Source of the DNA: Saccharospirillum sp. MSK14-1
GTDB taxonomy: Bacteria; Pseudomonadota; Gammaproteobacteria; Pseudomonadales; Natronospirillaceae
Direction: 5' to 3'
DNA: 64,000 nt
Assembly (NCBI RefSeq): GCF_003054965.1
Contig: NZ_MIES01000033.1
Location: forward strand, 1,550,001-1,614,000
Numbering within the stretch: position 1 is the stretch's first letter; each line of letters starts with the position of its first letter. Below are positions 17,149 through 26,831 of this stretch, piece after piece. Under the pieces are notes generated by a model. The model saw only the letters and a program-made list of their open reading frames with translations, had not been told where the DNA came from and did no database searches. The position numbers and the translations under genes were made by a program.

Positions 17149-18552
17149 ATGGTCTCGTTGATCCCGCTGCTCCGCCCGGCCGCCCTGGCCTGCCTTGCTG
17201 CCGCTTTGTGCGCCTGCAGCCAGGATGAGAGTGGCAGCGGTTCCGGGGATGGTGCACGCCTCTATCACCTAGCGGGCACGGTAGCGATTGGTCGTCCAGG
17301 CCAATGGGCCAATGTCTGCATTGGCTCAGATTGCACTCGGGCCAATAATGCCGGTAATTACCGTCTCAGCCTGCCGCTCACCCAATCGGAACTGGTTCGT
17401 GCGGCGGTGCCGGAGGAAAACGGGAACTTCATCGAATTAACCAGTTTGTATCGGCATTCAGCCAATGTCAGCAATGTCATCGTCAATATGAACCCGACGA
17501 CGACGGCGCTGCTCGAAGCCTGGTCGCAGTTCAGCATGGGTCAGACCCTGGATAACTGCATCAACAGCCAACCGGGGTGTGCCCGATCGTTGATCAGCAG
17601 TTTTACGCCTGGAGTGGAGCAACAAGCGACCGAACAATTGGGTGAATGGCTCGATACTGTCTGGAGCCCACCGCGCAGCCCGTTCAACGCCCCCTACCAG
17701 GCAGATCCGGCCTTGGACTGGTTAGACGATCTACACGATCACCTGCATTTCACAACCACCGCGGCTGAGCTTGAAGTCACCGATAACCATGGAGACCTCG
17801 TCGACAGCCTGCCTTACGTCAACCTGTTCACCAGCAGCGACGCACCCACCGCAAATTCATCCAACATCACTGACGCCATGGCCCTTCCCGTCCCGTCGCC
17901 CAGTGGTGGCAATCTGATCGTCATTGATATGGATGTCAGTCCCGGCGCCACCTTCAATGCGCCTCGGACCATAAGGTTGGATGCGTCCGATTCGTACTCC
18001 ACCGCCACGCTACCGGGCAACACTCTGACGTTTGTGCAGGAGCTGGTCGACCCTGATGGCAATGTACGGCGGTTCAGCAGCAGCAATCTGACCACCGCCG
18101 TTACCCGCCCCGGCCCGCACAACTGGGTGGTCACCATCACCGACGATGCGAACAACCGAAATACATTGGGCTTGGTGTTACAGGTGGGCAGCAATAATCC
18201 TCTCGCCAACCCGACGTTTGGCGCTGCTGGCAGCTGTCCTACCGACCCGCTTAAGATGAACATCAATTCGGTCAACTTTTGCGAAGAATCACTCGATGGC
18301 AGCAGTATTTATGGGACCTGCGTCCCGGTCACCTCGGGTCCCAGCCAGTCCATTCATTCTCCGGCACGTTGCTCCACAACCACGCAAAACGGAGGCTCAT
18401 TGTTAGGCGTTTGCACGGAATTACCGATCGAATTACGGGTGTTTTATTACGTCAATCCATTGAGTGTCAGCGGTGAATCATTCGCCGCACAACGCAGCCG
18501 CCTCGCCCAGGATTGCTCATCAGCGGGTATGAGCTGGAGCAATCAACCCTGA
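17149..18552 (+). CDS. Large lipoprotein of unknown function
   Basis: This encodes 467 residues from the ATG at 17149, preceded by GAGGT; an in-frame TTG 15 bp upstream is possible. The signal sequence ends in an LCAC lipobox, and the mature N-terminus is a Ser/Gly linker (QDESGSGSGDG). The region after it resembles carboxypeptidase-like or Ig-like beta repeats (VCIGSDCTRANNAGNYRLSL), and a later segment (about 265-350) looks PKD-like (LDASDSYS...LTFVQELVDPDG). The C-terminus has several Cys, probably disulfides. It is likely surface or periplasmic. The 3' end overlaps the convergent nnr gene by 10 bp. Confidence 0.75.
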   Translation: MVSLIPLLRPAALACLAAALCACSQDESGSGSGDGARLYHLAGTVAIGRPGQWANVCIGSDCTRANNAGNYRLSLPLTQSELVRAAVPEENGNFIELTSLYRHSANVSNVIVNMNPTTTALLEAWSQFSMGQTLDNCINSQPGCARSLISSFTPGVEQQATEQLGEWLDTVWSPPRSPFNAPYQADPALDWLDDLHDHLHFTTTAAELEVTDNHGDLVDSLPYVNLFTSSDAPTANSSNITDAMALPVPSPSGGNLIVIDMDVSPGATFNAPRTIRLDASDSYSTATLPGNTLTFVQELVDPDGNVRRFSSSNLTTAVTRPGPHNWVVTITDDANNRNTLGLVLQVGSNNPLANPTFGAAGSCPTDPLKMNINSVNFCEESLDGSSIYGTCVPVTSGPSQSIHSPARCSTTTQNGGSLLGVCTELPIELRVFYYVNPLSVSGESFAAQRSRLAQDCSSAGMSWSNQP

Positions 18553-19961
18553 AACCGATCGCCCTGTGCAATGGCATCAATCACATCCGACGCCAGCACA
18601 ACCCTGCGCCGTTGAGCCAATTGTTTCCCCATATAGGCGTGCCACCAAGCGCCGGTTTGCGCAGCCTGCCAAGGTGACTCACCTTGCGCCATTAAGGCGG
18701 CGATGAATCCAGCCAGAGTATCCCCCATCCCAGGCGTCGCCATGGCAACCGATCCGGGATGTACAAAGCGCAGTTGATCATTCCAGGCAACCAGCGTGCC
18801 CGCGCCTTTGAGCACCACCACCGCCTGATAGCGTTCCGCCAAGGCCAAAGCAGCCTTACAGCGATCCGCCTGAATGTCAGCGCTCGTGCACCCCAGCAAA
18901 CGAGCCGCCTCGCCGGGGTGTGGTGTTAGAACCCAGTTGGGCAGCGACCAAGAATCAAGGTGCTGTGCTAACCAAGTCAGGCCATCGGCATCGAGCACAC
19001 CACCGAAGTCATGCCCAAGGTAGTGTCGATACAGTGCATCCGCTTCACCATCGAACCCCAAACCTGGCCCCAGCACGATCTGCCCCTCAGCAGGCTCATT
19101 CATCGGCGCGGTCATTAACTCCGGTTGAGCGGCCAGTACACTGCTGACACAGTTTTCGTCACAGTGCCAAATCACACGGCCAGCACCAGCCGCCAGCGCT
19201 GCTCGAGAAGCCAATAAACCCGCACCGCCAAAACCCGGTGCGCCGGCCACAACGCTGACCTGACCAAAGGCACCTTTATGCGCGTCGGCCGACCGATCTG
19301 GCCAGGGTGGTGGTTCATCGAGCAAATACCCCAAAACCGCCTCGGAACTCGAAACCCCCAGTCGTTCTAGGGTCACATGGCCACTGAGCCCCGGCCCCTG
19401 ATGCGTCAGCAGTCCGGCTTTATGAGCAATAAAGGTGAGCGTGCGTTGGGCTGCCAGCGTTGTCTGATCGGCCTGCCCCGTGGCTGCCTCCAACCCAGAA
19501 GGCAAATCAACGGCCAGAACCGGGCTCTGCAACGCGCGCAACCGTTCAAACAGGCGCGGCCAAGGGTCTCTCAACGCCCCATGATGGCCAGTTCCCAAGG
19601 CTGCATCGATGATTAAATCCCAGTTCGATTCAACATCATCCACCAGCGAACCGCTGGCTTGACGAAAGACGTTCAGTGCCCGGCCTGCATCCGTATCCGC
19701 GTCGGGCAGGCCGGCGGGGGCAATCACAGCCACATCCAGCCCAGCAGCGATTAATTCACTGGCAGCAATGTAACCATCACCGCCATTATTACCTCGGCCG
19801 CAAACGACCAGAATGCGACGTGCCAGTGGCCAATGACGACGCGCATGACGCGCCACCGATTGCCCTGCCTTTTGCATCAATGGCCAGGTTTCCCCACCCT
19901 GATGGTCGGCCCAGCTTTGCTCTGCGGCTTTCACCGCCGCAACCGTCAGTACCGCTTGCAT
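18543..19961 (-). CDS. nnr: Bifunctional NAD(P)H-hydrate repair enzyme (epimerase + ADP-dependent dehydratase)
   Basis: This encodes 472 residues. The N-terminal YjeF domain (about 1-205) has VCGRGNNGGDGY and epimerises R/S NAD(P)HX. The C-terminal ribokinase-like domain (about 215-470) has KGAFGQVSVVAGAPGFGGAG, LGPGLG and GMGDTLAGFIAAL, the catalytic GxGD motif, and dehydrates NADHX/NADPHX. I chose the ATG at 19959-19961 because MQAVLTVAAVKAAEQ is the family start. It usually sits beside tsaE (yjeE) and amiC; neither is here. It is divergent from the TetR gene. Confidence 0.93.
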   Translation of the reverse strand: MQAVLTVAAVKAAEQSWADHQGGETWPLMQKAGQSVARHARRHWPLARRILVVCGRGNNGGDGYIAASELIAAGLDVAVIAPAGLPDADTDAGRALNVFRQASGSLVDDVESNWDLIIDAALGTGHHGALRDPWPRLFERLRALQSPVLAVDLPSGLEAATGQADQTTLAAQRTLTFIAHKAGLLTHQGPGLSGHVTLERLGVSSSEAVLGYLLDEPPPWPDRSADAHKGAFGQVSVVAGAPGFGGAGLLASRAALAAGAGRVIWHCDENCVSSVLAAQPELMTAPMNEPAEGQIVLGPGLGFDGEADALYRHYLGHDFGGVLDADGLTWLAQHLDSWSLPNWVLTPHPGEAARLLGCTSADIQADRCKAALALAERYQAVVVLKGAGTLVAWNDQLRFVHPGSVAMATPGMGDTLAGFIAALMAQGESPWQAAQTGAWWHAYMGKQLAQRRRVVLASDVIDAIAQGDRFQG

Positions 19962-20080
19962 TGCGCAACCCTTCAAATCAGTCGACAAAGCCTAGCGCAG
20001 CTCAACCCCAGGATGCCACGACAGATGAGACACGCCAGCATTTCGGGCACACTATTGATTCGTCAAACACAGAGTAATTC

Positions 20081-20707
20081 ATGAAACGCGCCCGCGCTCC
20101 CGAACAAAAAGCCGCCCGCCGCCAAGCCTTGTTAGCCGCCGCCGCGCGCTGTTTTGTCGACAACCACTATCAAATCCCATCCGCCGCCGAAGTCGCACAA
20201 GCAGCGAAGGTCGCCAAAGGCACGGTTTATCTTTACTTCAACACCAAAGAAGCGATTTTTCTGGGTTTGTTGGGTGAGCACTTGGTTCAATTATTAGCGA
20301 CCATTGAGCAACCCAGCTCAACAACACCCATCGCCAAACACCTCACCGACAGCGTTCTGGCCTACATAGATGCAGAGCCTAGCTTTATGCCGTTATCGGC
20401 TCAGTTACAGGCCACTTTGCAGCAGAATCTGGATCAGACAACGCTGGTTGAATTTAAACGACAACTGGCACAAAGCCTATCCAACAGCGGCCACCAACTG
20501 GATAATCACCTGAACCTGCCGGCCGGTACGAGCAGCCGCAAGCTGCTGCACGCCTACGCGGCCATGCTCGGTTTGTGGCAATTGCTGCAATGGCCGCCTG
20601 CTTTAGCCGACCAGGCCGATCATCCGGATTTTGCAGTGCTCAGACGCCAATTCGGGGAAGAACTTTTGTGGAGTTTCGAGCGTATCTGGTCAACAAGCCA
20701 TTCATAA
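20081..20707 (+). CDS. TetR-family transcriptional regulator
   Basis: This encodes 208 residues. The N-terminal helix-turn-helix (about 33-61, SAAEVAQAAKVAKGTVYLYF) is a clear TetR signature; the C-terminal ligand domain is not informative. It is divergent from nnr with 119 bp between, and no obvious target such as a pump is adjacent on the same side. Its operator cannot be named from this sequence alone. Confidence 0.88.
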   Translation: MKRARAPEQKAARRQALLAAAARCFVDNHYQIPSAAEVAQAAKVAKGTVYLYFNTKEAIFLGLLGEHLVQLLATIEQPSSTTPIAKHLTDSVLAYIDAEPSFMPLSAQLQATLQQNLDQTTLVEFKRQLAQSLSNSGHQLDNHLNLPAGTSSRKLLHAYAAMLGLWQLLQWPPALADQADHPDFAVLRRQFGEELLWSFERIWSTSHS

Positions 20708-20737
20708 AAAAAGCCGCCGCAGCTCAGCTGGGGCGGC
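20706..20737 (-). terminator. Minus-strand intrinsic terminator at the TetR 3' end
   Basis: GCCGCC (20713-20718) and GGCGGC (20732-20737) enclose an inner CAGC/GCTG pair; reading the minus strand, the stem is followed by seven T. On the plus strand there is no U-tract. It is a second terminator behind the outer-membrane protein gene. Confidence 0.7.
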
Positions 20738-20835
20738 AAAATAACCTTGAAGGGAACTCTTGATCAAGCAATCCGGCGTTTCAGCCAGAACTCCCTCAAT
20801 TGACGACGCCCAATCGCCTTTGGATGCAGCAGACA

Positions 20836-20862
20836 CAAAAAAGCCTCCCGAAGGAGGCTTTT
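20836..20862 (-). terminator. Intrinsic terminator of the outer-membrane protein gene
   Basis: A 7-bp stem AGCCTCC / GGAGGCT (20842-20848, 20853-20859) with tetraloop CGAA. On the minus strand it is followed by TTTTT; the plus strand has a shorter T-run, so it may also act in that direction. Confidence 0.85.
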
Positions 20863-20882
20863 CCATCAACGCTAACCGTTGA

Positions 20883-21689
20883 TTAGAACTGGACGGTCGC
20901 GCCCAGGAAGAAACCAGAGTAGCTGATTTCTGATGCAAAATCAGCTGTATCGGCACCGGCAGTATTATCACTAATGGTTACGCCATAGTTGCGGTAACCA
21001 CCTTCAACACCCAGTTTACCCAAAGCGTTGGTCGGAAGAGGTGCAAACCACGTAGCTTTCAGGTTCCAGTCAGTAACATTAGTATCAAGTGGCAAGGTTT
21101 TGATCTCGCCACTGAGTGTCAAATCAGTTGAGGGGATGGGGGGTGCGAATGAACCCGCCAAATACAACATCGGAACTATCACTGGGCCGTCACTGAAGCT
21201 AGCTTCCAATTTTTGACCGCTAGTCTGACCTTCCGCTTTAAAACCTCCCATGAAGGTTCGGAAGTTCAAACCAAAATCAATTGATGACATTGGCAACGGT
21301 ACACCGTAGGTCAATGATACATCCAGATAACTCATATCGAGCTCAGACTCGACATCTTCAGCGTAAGACTGGCTTTCCCCACCGTAACTGATCGTATCAG
21401 TAATGGTATTAGAGCCGTTGCTGACCAGGCTTTCATACTTTAACCCAATATCTGGCAATACTGGCAGGCCAATTTTAGCAGCAGCATAGAGGCCAGCATC
21501 CACTTCGTGATCCAAACCAGCCGGGCTATTTGCGCTGTCGCTCGTCAGGTCCATCGAATTGTTAGCCAAGGTGCCTTCGTCAAGACCGTTAAAGCTGTAC
21601 CCAACACTACCAGTCAGATCGATCAGCGGCGCCGACCAGGCCATGGGTGCTGCCAGCGTGACGGCAGCGGTCGCAATCCAAATTTTCAC
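20883..21689 (-). CDS. TIGR04219-type outer-membrane beta-barrel protein
   Basis: This encodes 268 residues. A signal peptide ends near AWSAPL. The rest alternates polar and hydrophobic residues in beta strands with short Gly/Asp/Asn turns, and the protein ends in Phe (SGFFLGATVQF), the BamA recognition signal of outer-membrane barrels. It fits the TIGR04219 family of small barrels. Function of that family is unknown. It is monocistronic, followed by two terminators. Confidence 0.85.
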   Translation of the reverse strand: MKIWIATAAVTLAAPMAWSAPLIDLTGSVGYSFNGLDEGTLANNSMDLTSDSANSPAGLDHEVDAGLYAAAKIGLPVLPDIGLKYESLVSNGSNTITDTISYGGESQSYAEDVESELDMSYLDVSLTYGVPLPMSSIDFGLNFRTFMGGFKAEGQTSGQKLEASFSDGPVIVPMLYLAGSFAPPIPSTDLTLSGEIKTLPLDTNVTDWNLKATWFAPLPTNALGKLGVEGGYRNYGVTISDNTAGADTADFASEISYSGFFLGATVQF

Positions 21690-21744
21690 AGTTCTTCCCC
21701 TTTTACTACGGCTTTAGGAACTCAGACGATAAGTGTAGTTTCTG

Positions 21745-22458
21745 TCAGCTGAATTGCACACCAATACGGCGCCCAACCTCTTCATAGCTTTCAATAACGT
21801 GACCCAGGTCCTGCCGGAAGCGATCTTTATCCATTTTTTCCAGGCTTTGGGCATCCCACAGGCGGCAACCATCGGGTGAAAACTCATCGCCCAAGACAAT
21901 ATCGCCATTAAATCGACCAAACTCCAGCTTGTAATCAACCAGCAGTAAGTTGCCGTCGGCGAAGAGTTTTTTCAGCACGTTATTAACGGCCATGGTCAAC
22001 GCTTTCATTCGGGTGACTTCTGCGGCGGTGGCCCAGCCAAAGGTTTCGATGTGCGACTCATTGATCATCGGATCATGACGGGCATCGTCTTTTAGGAAGA
22101 ATTCGAACACCGGCGGATCGAGAACCTCACCTTCAGTGATTCCCAGGCGACGGCAGAGGCTGCCCGCGGCACGGTTACGCACCACACATTCCACAGGAAT
22201 CATCTGCATATTGCGCACTAAGGATTCGGTCGGCGACAACGCTTTGACAAAATGGGTGTCAATTCCGGCCTGCTGCAGAGCCTGCATGATAAAGGCGTTG
22301 AACTCGTTATTAACCTGACCTTTGCGTTCCAGTTGCTCCACTTTCTCACCATCAAAAGCCGAGGTGTCATTGCGGAACTCCAGTACCAGGAGGTCAGGGT
22401 CTTCAGTGGTATGGACAGTTTTTGCCTTGCCTGCGTACAGCACGCCCGTCTTGTTCAT
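21745..22458 (-). CDS. purC: Phosphoribosylaminoimidazole-succinocarboxamide synthase PurC
   Basis: This encodes 237 residues (E. coli 237), starting [26 protein letters not shown] synthase joins CAIR and aspartate in purine synthesis. Conserved [25 protein letters not shown] and [10 protein letters not shown] are present. It follows the MBL hydrolase gene by 16 bp and closes the dapA-bamC-MBL-purC operon. Confidence 0.97.
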   Translation of the reverse strand: MNKTGVLYAGKAKTVHTTEDPDLLVLEFRNDTSAFDGEKVEQLERKGQVNNEFNAFIMQALQQAGIDTHFVKALSPTESLVRNMQMIPVECVVRNRAAGSLCRRLGITEGEVLDPPVFEFFLKDDARHDPMINESHIETFGWATAAEVTRMKALTMAVNNVLKKLFADGNLLLVDYKLEFGRFNGDIVLGDEFSPDGCRLWDAQSLEKMDKDRFRQDLGHVIESYEEVGRRIGVQFS

Positions 22459-22474
22459 GGGTTCAGCCTCGTGG

Positions 22475-23239
22475 TTAGACGGTTTCCAAATCAATCCAGT
22501 CGCAACCTTCGTCCTGACTGAGTGTCTGAACAACGGCGGCGGCGCCATCCAACACCGGATCGAGCGCAGCACGAGCCAGGTCGGGATGATTATTTTGTTC
22601 ACTGATGTGCGAGATCATCAGGTGTTTCAAGGTATTCAAATCCAGACTGGCGAGTAAGTCAGCCGCCTGTTGATTGCTTAAATGACCCCAGTCGCCACCC
22701 ACTCGCCGCTTCAGGCTGGGCGGATACGGGCCTTCAGCGAGCATACGCGGATCGTGGTTGCATTCGAGTAATAGCGCCTGGCAATGACGGTATCGGTCAC
22801 GCACCAGGGGCGTTACGCTGCCCAGGTCGGTCAATAACCCAAGACGATAGTCGCCCGCCTGAAAGACAAACTGACTCGGCTCACGCGCGTCGTGCGGTAC
22901 CGTCACTGGCTCGATGTCGATATCACCCAAACGAAAGGACTGATGGACATTGATCGGCTGATAGGTTGCTACCGCTGTTTTAAAAGATCGGGACGTGCCG
23001 GGCGTCGTGTAGAGTGGGAGCCGGTAACGATTGGCCAGCATTGGCGCCCCTTTCAGGTGATCGCCATGCTCGTGCGTAACCAATATCGCGGTCAACGACT
23101 GTGGGTCGACACCCCGACGTTTCAATCTTGATTCAACATCGCGCAGGCCAAACCCACAGTCGACTAAAATCCGGGTATCCCCTGACTCAATCAGGGTGGC
23201 ATTACCCTTGCTGCCGCTGCCCAAAGAGGTGAAACGCAT
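22475..23239 (-). CDS. MBL-fold metallo-hydrolase (YycJ/WalJ-like)
   Basis: This encodes 254 residues. The metal-binding motif [10 protein letters not shown] supplies HxHxDH, and later His/Asp ligands follow ([35 protein letters not shown]). The start [18 protein letters not shown] is typical of the YycJ group, thought to act as exonuclease or RNA/DNA phosphodiesterases. The gene lies between bamC (1 bp) and purC, as in Pseudomonas. Confidence 0.9.
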   Translation of the reverse strand: MRFTSLGSGSKGNATLIESGDTRILVDCGFGLRDVESRLKRRGVDPQSLTAILVTHEHGDHLKGAPMLANRYRLPLYTTPGTSRSFKTAVATYQPINVHQSFRLGDIDIEPVTVPHDAREPSQFVFQAGDYRLGLLTDLGSVTPLVRDRYRHCQALLLECNHDPRMLAEGPYPPSLKRRVGGDWGHLSNQQAADLLASLDLNTLKHLMISHISEQNNHPDLARAALDPVLDGAAAVVQTLSQDEGCDWIDLETV

Positions 23240-23240
23240 T

Positions 23241-23837
23241 TCAGCCTCCCTGACGCATTTGTTCCCGTATTTGTGCCATCAGCCGCTGATTTTCATCCTG
23301 CGGCAAAACAGTGCCATCTTCGAACTCGGCAGAAATCGTGGTCTCACCAATCCGGGGGACCAGGATCAGATGAACCGGTTGAGCCTCATCGTCAAAAAAG
23401 CGACCAACCCGCGCAAAGAAACCCTCGGCAGCGGCAACATCGGAATCTCTCAGCTGCAGACGATATTCGGAACGGTTGCGGTCAGAGACTGGCCAGCCAA
23501 GCCGAGTGACACTGCTATCCAGTAACTCCCAGGTCAGGCTTGCACCGCGATTAACGGCCAGACTGACGTTACCAAAGCTGTCGGTGGTTTCAGTCACGGT
23601 CAGCGGCGTATTCAAATCATTGATCGGCCCGGCCTCAGCCAATATGACTGGCGGCCGTGCCAAGATGCGCTCAGCGTTCGTAACGGTCCGCTCAGATTCC
23701 GCCGGGACAGGAAACCAATCTCCCTGACGGGGTTGAGCGGACGGTTGATAGGTGACATTGACCGTGCGGCTGCCGCAACCGGCTACCACCAAGACAGTCA
23801 GACAGAGCGATATGTATTTATACACCTTAGACAACAC
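23241..23837 (-). CDS. bamC: Outer-membrane assembly lipoprotein BamC (short form)
   Basis: This encodes 198 residues with lipobox VVAGC (Cys21). The mature part resembles a single BamC helix-grip domain ([19 protein letters not shown]...YRLQLRD). The E. coli protein has an extra second domain (about 344 residues), so this version is short. BamC sits on the BamA complex that inserts outer-membrane proteins. Its start overlaps the end of dapA by 11 bp; this dapA-bamC-purC order supports the call. Confidence 0.85.
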   Translation of the reverse strand: MLSKVYKYISLCLTVLVVAGCGSRTVNVTYQPSAQPRQGDWFPVPAESERTVTNAERILARPPVILAEAGPINDLNTPLTVTETTDSFGNVSLAVNRGASLTWELLDSSVTRLGWPVSDRNRSEYRLQLRDSDVAAAEGFFARVGRFFDDEAQPVHLILVPRIGETTISAEFEDGTVLPQDENQRLMAQIREQMRQGG

Positions 23838-24702
23838 CCGCTTCCATCAGTGCCTGACGAACCGTGTCGTGATGACCTTGGGACAGCCAGGTAAGTGGCA
23901 GACGAATGCCATCGGGGATCAGACCCATCGTATGCAAAGCCCACTTAGCCGGAATCGGGTTCGACTCGACAAACAGCTTGGTGTGCAACGGCATCAGCAA
24001 ATCATTCAGGCGCGTCGCCAGCTCACGGTCACCGGCAATGGCGGCCGCACACAAACTGGACATCGCCTTAGGTGAAACATTGGCCGTCACTGAAATATCA
24101 CCGTGACCACCCAACAACATAAGTTCCATGGCGGTCGCGTCATCACCGCTATAAATAGCGAAGTCTTTCGGTGCGTTCTCAACCAGAAAACGGGCTCGTT
24201 CCAGGTTACCGGTCGCTTCTTTGATGCCGATGATATTAGGCACTTCGGCCAGACGCAGTGCCGTTTCGGGCTGCATATCACAGGCAGTACGGCCTGGTAC
24301 GTTGTATAGAATCTGTGGCACATCGACGTTTTCAGCGATGGTGCGGTAGTGCTGATACAAGCCTTCTTGCGTCGGCTTGTTGTAATAGGGGGTCACCAGC
24401 AAACAGGCGTCGGCACCGGCCATTTTCGCAGCCTGAGTAAGATGCATGGCTTCTCGCGTCGAATTACCACCGGTTCCCGCAATCACAGGGATACGACCCG
24501 CGCATTTATCGACGGTGAAGCGGATCACTTCCTCGTGTTCCTTCATGTCCAGCGTAGAGGCTTCGCCGGTTGTACCAACGGCGCCAATAGCCGCTGTACC
24601 ATTATCGATATGGAACTCGATCAGCTGCTCCAGATGTTCCCAGGACACAGAACCGTCTGTGTTCATGGGTGTCACCAAGGCCACAATACTGCCAGTGATC
24701 AT
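23827..24702 (-). CDS. dapA: 4-hydroxy-tetrahydrodipicolinate synthase DapA
   Basis: This encodes 291 residues. It begins [19 protein letters not shown], the family start. A Schiff-base Lys lies in IGIKEATG and the Tyr in YNVPGRT. It condenses pyruvate and aspartate semialdehyde for lysine and peptidoglycan synthesis. A GGGGAGA ribosome site lies some 9 bp upstream. It is the promoter-proximal gene of the dapA-bamC-MBL-purC operon and is divergent from bcp. Confidence 0.97.
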   Translation of the reverse strand: MITGSIVALVTPMNTDGSVSWEHLEQLIEFHIDNGTAAIGAVGTTGEASTLDMKEHEEVIRFTVDKCAGRIPVIAGTGGNSTREAMHLTQAAKMAGADACLLVTPYYNKPTQEGLYQHYRTIAENVDVPQILYNVPGRTACDMQPETALRLAEVPNIIGIKEATGNLERARFLVENAPKDFAIYSGDDATAMELMLLGGHGDISVTANVSPKAMSSLCAAAIAGDRELATRLNDLLMPLHTKLFVESNPIPAKWALHTMGLIPDGIRLPLTWLSQGHHDTVRQALMEAGVV

Positions 24703-24913
24703 GAATGTTGCGTCTCCCCGCTGTTTCCGGAATCGGATGGGTGGTTCGAAACGATTGAATCGTCGACTAAAGGACGCCCGACAAGCGAGCCTGATTACCG
24801 GCGCAATGGTACTGGGCGCCTTGCTTTGACACAAGGCTGAGCCACTGGCGTTTGCTCAAATATCGACCATACTGAGAGATTCAACTCTGGAGGGATTCAG
24901 GGAGGCTACTGCC

Positions 24914-25399
24914 ATGATGCTTGAAGTGGGCCAGATCGTGCCCGATTTTGTCGTTCCCGCGACAAACAATAAGAACGTCCATTTGCGCGCCTTACGCGGT
25001 TATAAGGTGTTGCTCTACTTCTACCCTAAAAACCACACCCCAGCCTGTACCATCGAGACCCAAAATTTTGGCGCTAATTATCAGCGTTTTCGCAGCCAAG
25101 GTATTTTGGTTTTCGGTGTCAGTCGCGATGACCTAAGCAGCCAGGAGCAATTCAAACGCGACCAAAGTCTGCCTTTCGAACTGATTTCCGATAGCAACGA
25201 AGCACTGTGCCGAATGTTCGGTGTTCTTCGTGAAAAGGAAATGTTCGGTCGGAAGATTCACAGTCTGGTTCGATCGACGTTTTTGATTGACGAAGATGGT
25301 CAGTTAATACGAGCGTGGCGCGATGTCGACGCCCGCGAACACGTTCATCGACTACTGGATGAACTGAACGCGGGATACAATTCGCGCCGAACCGGTTAG
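24914..25399 (+). CDS. bcp: Peroxiredoxin of the Bcp/PrxQ family
   Basis: This encodes 161 residues of the thioredoxin fold. The peroxidatic Cys lies in YPKNHTPACTIETQNF (TPxCT), reducing hydrogen peroxide and alkyl hydroperoxides. Many Bcp proteins have a resolving Cys five residues later; here TIETQNF has none, so this looks like a 1-Cys type. A second Cys (ALCRMFGV) might serve. Two ATG codons in a row leave the start ambiguous by one residue. It converges with, and overlaps by 4 bp, the PerM gene. Confidence 0.93.
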   Translation: MMLEVGQIVPDFVVPATNNKNVHLRALRGYKVLLYFYPKNHTPACTIETQNFGANYQRFRSQGILVFGVSRDDLSSQEQFKRDQSLPFELISDSNEALCRMFGVLREKEMFGRKIHSLVRSTFLIDEDGQLIRAWRDVDAREHVHRLLDELNAGYNSRRTG

Positions 25400-26529
25400 C
25401 CGTCAGTAGAAGAGCCGGACTCCGGCTCGGGGCTGGTGGGGTGTTGTGGCCAGGCATTAAAAATGGCCTTAACGAAGGTCGCCAGCGGTATGGCGAAAAA
25501 GACACCCCAGAAGCCCCACAACCCACCAAAGACCAGCACTGCAATAATGATCGATACCGGGTTCAAATTAACGGCTTCTGAAAACAGCAGCGGTACCAAC
25601 ACATTACCGTCGAGCATCTGAATGATCAGATACGCCAACATGACGTAATAAAGCTCGTTCGTGAAACCCCATTGAAACGCGCCGATTAAGAAGACCGGTA
25701 TTGTCACCACAGTGGCACCGATGTACGGAATAAGAACGGACAAACCGACCAGTGTTGCCAACAGCGCTGAATACTGGAGCCCGAACAATTCAAAAGTGAC
25801 AAAAGAAACCAGGCCCACTATAAGAATTTCAATCGCCTTGCCGCGCAAGTAATTCGCAATCTGCTGGTTCATTTCCAGCGCAATTTGCGTCATCAGACCA
25901 CGACGGGCTGGCAGCAACCGTGACTTAACACTGTTCCACAGCTTCGTCCGGTCTTTAAGCATGAAAAACACCATCAACGGAACGACGATCAAATAAATCA
26001 GTACGCCGACAACGTTAGGTAACGTGTTCAACGAGATCGTCAGCATACGTGGCAGCCAACTGGATAACTGCTGACCAATGCCGCGCAAATCCAAACCACG
26101 CAACCACTGCTGAGCCAGGTCACTGGAAATCAATTCCGGATAGCGTGCCGGCAACCCTTGAATTTGGTCCTGGAAAAGCCGAAGCATGGCGGGAAGCTCG
26201 GTGACCAAACTGGTTACCTGACGCACCAGCGACGGCACAATGATCAGCGTTGCTACAAACAAAACGCCAAAAAACAATAAACAAACCAGAATGACCGACA
26301 GCAGGTGCGGAACGCGTAAATCGTTCAGCCGATCGACAATGGGCGACAACAGATACGCCAGAATAACCGCCGTAAAAACCGGCGCCAAAGCCTGGCCCAG
26401 TGCGTAGACAAGCAGCCCAAAAAGCACTAAGAAAATGAAGAGGATGACGGCTTCTTCATCGGAGAAATAACGCTGGAAAAATCCTTGTATAACCCGATAC
26501 AGCTTCAAGTCAGTCAACTCCCCGTTCAA
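25396..26529 (-). CDS. PerM/AI-2E-family membrane permease
   Basis: This encodes 377 residues with about eight membrane helices in two blocks separated by an amphipathic region (about 115-195). The PerM signatures are FFMLKDR, YLRGKAIEILIVG, YIGATVVTIPVF, QMLDGNVLVPLLF and NLNPVSIIIAVLVFGGLWG. Members export small molecules or antiport ions; the substrate here is unknown. Its start overlaps the end of the TusA-like gene by 20 bp. Confidence 0.92.
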   Translation of the reverse strand: MNGELTDLKLYRVIQGFFQRYFSDEEAVILFIFLVLFGLLVYALGQALAPVFTAVILAYLLSPIVDRLNDLRVPHLLSVILVCLLFFGVLFVATLIIVPSLVRQVTSLVTELPAMLRLFQDQIQGLPARYPELISSDLAQQWLRGLDLRGIGQQLSSWLPRMLTISLNTLPNVVGVLIYLIVVPLMVFFMLKDRTKLWNSVKSRLLPARRGLMTQIALEMNQQIANYLRGKAIEILIVGLVSFVTFELFGLQYSALLATLVGLSVLIPYIGATVVTIPVFLIGAFQWGFTNELYYVMLAYLIIQMLDGNVLVPLLFSEAVNLNPVSIIIAVLVFGGLWGFWGVFFAIPLATFVKAIFNAWPQHPTSPEPESGSSTDG

Positions 26530-26758
26530 TGCAATAATGAAATTCGCCGTCTGCGGCCTCTTGCCGATCCAGCAAACGATGGTTACTTTGGCTTAAATAA
26601 GCAGGAATATCGCGCCAGGACCCTGCATCGGTCGCCCAGACTTCCAGTACCTCACCCGGCAGAAGCTTTAACAACTGCTGCTTGGTGCGCAGCAGTGGCA
26701 ACGGACAACGCAAACCTCGCACATCCAGACAGTGTGTCGCTTTGGTTTTACAACTCAA
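26510..26758 (-). CDS. TusA-like sulfurtransferase (CPLP type)
   Basis: This encodes 82 residues with the TusA fold and motif LDVRGLRCPLPLLRTKQQL; the active Cys sits in CPLP rather than CPEP. It carries persulfide like TusA but its partner is unknown. It overlaps the PerM gene by 20 bp. The pairing of a TusA-like gene with perM near an M48 protease and bcp is seen in Pseudomonas. It is distinct from the tusA at 10725. Confidence 0.9.
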   Translation of the reverse strand: MSCKTKATHCLDVRGLRCPLPLLRTKQQLLKLLPGEVLEVWATDAGSWRDIPAYLSQSNHRLLDRQEAADGEFHYCIERGVD

Positions 26759-26831
26759 TTACACCCTCCTGGTGTCAGCGGCAGTCCGCCCCCTTATGAT
26801 AGGCGCAACCACCCAACTCAATGGAGTCATT

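Noticed and set aside
20738-20841. Protein-like minus-strand stretch (IGRRQLREFWLKRRIA) between two terminators
   Set aside because: It has no start codon or ribosome site; possibly a decayed gene end, but not supportable.
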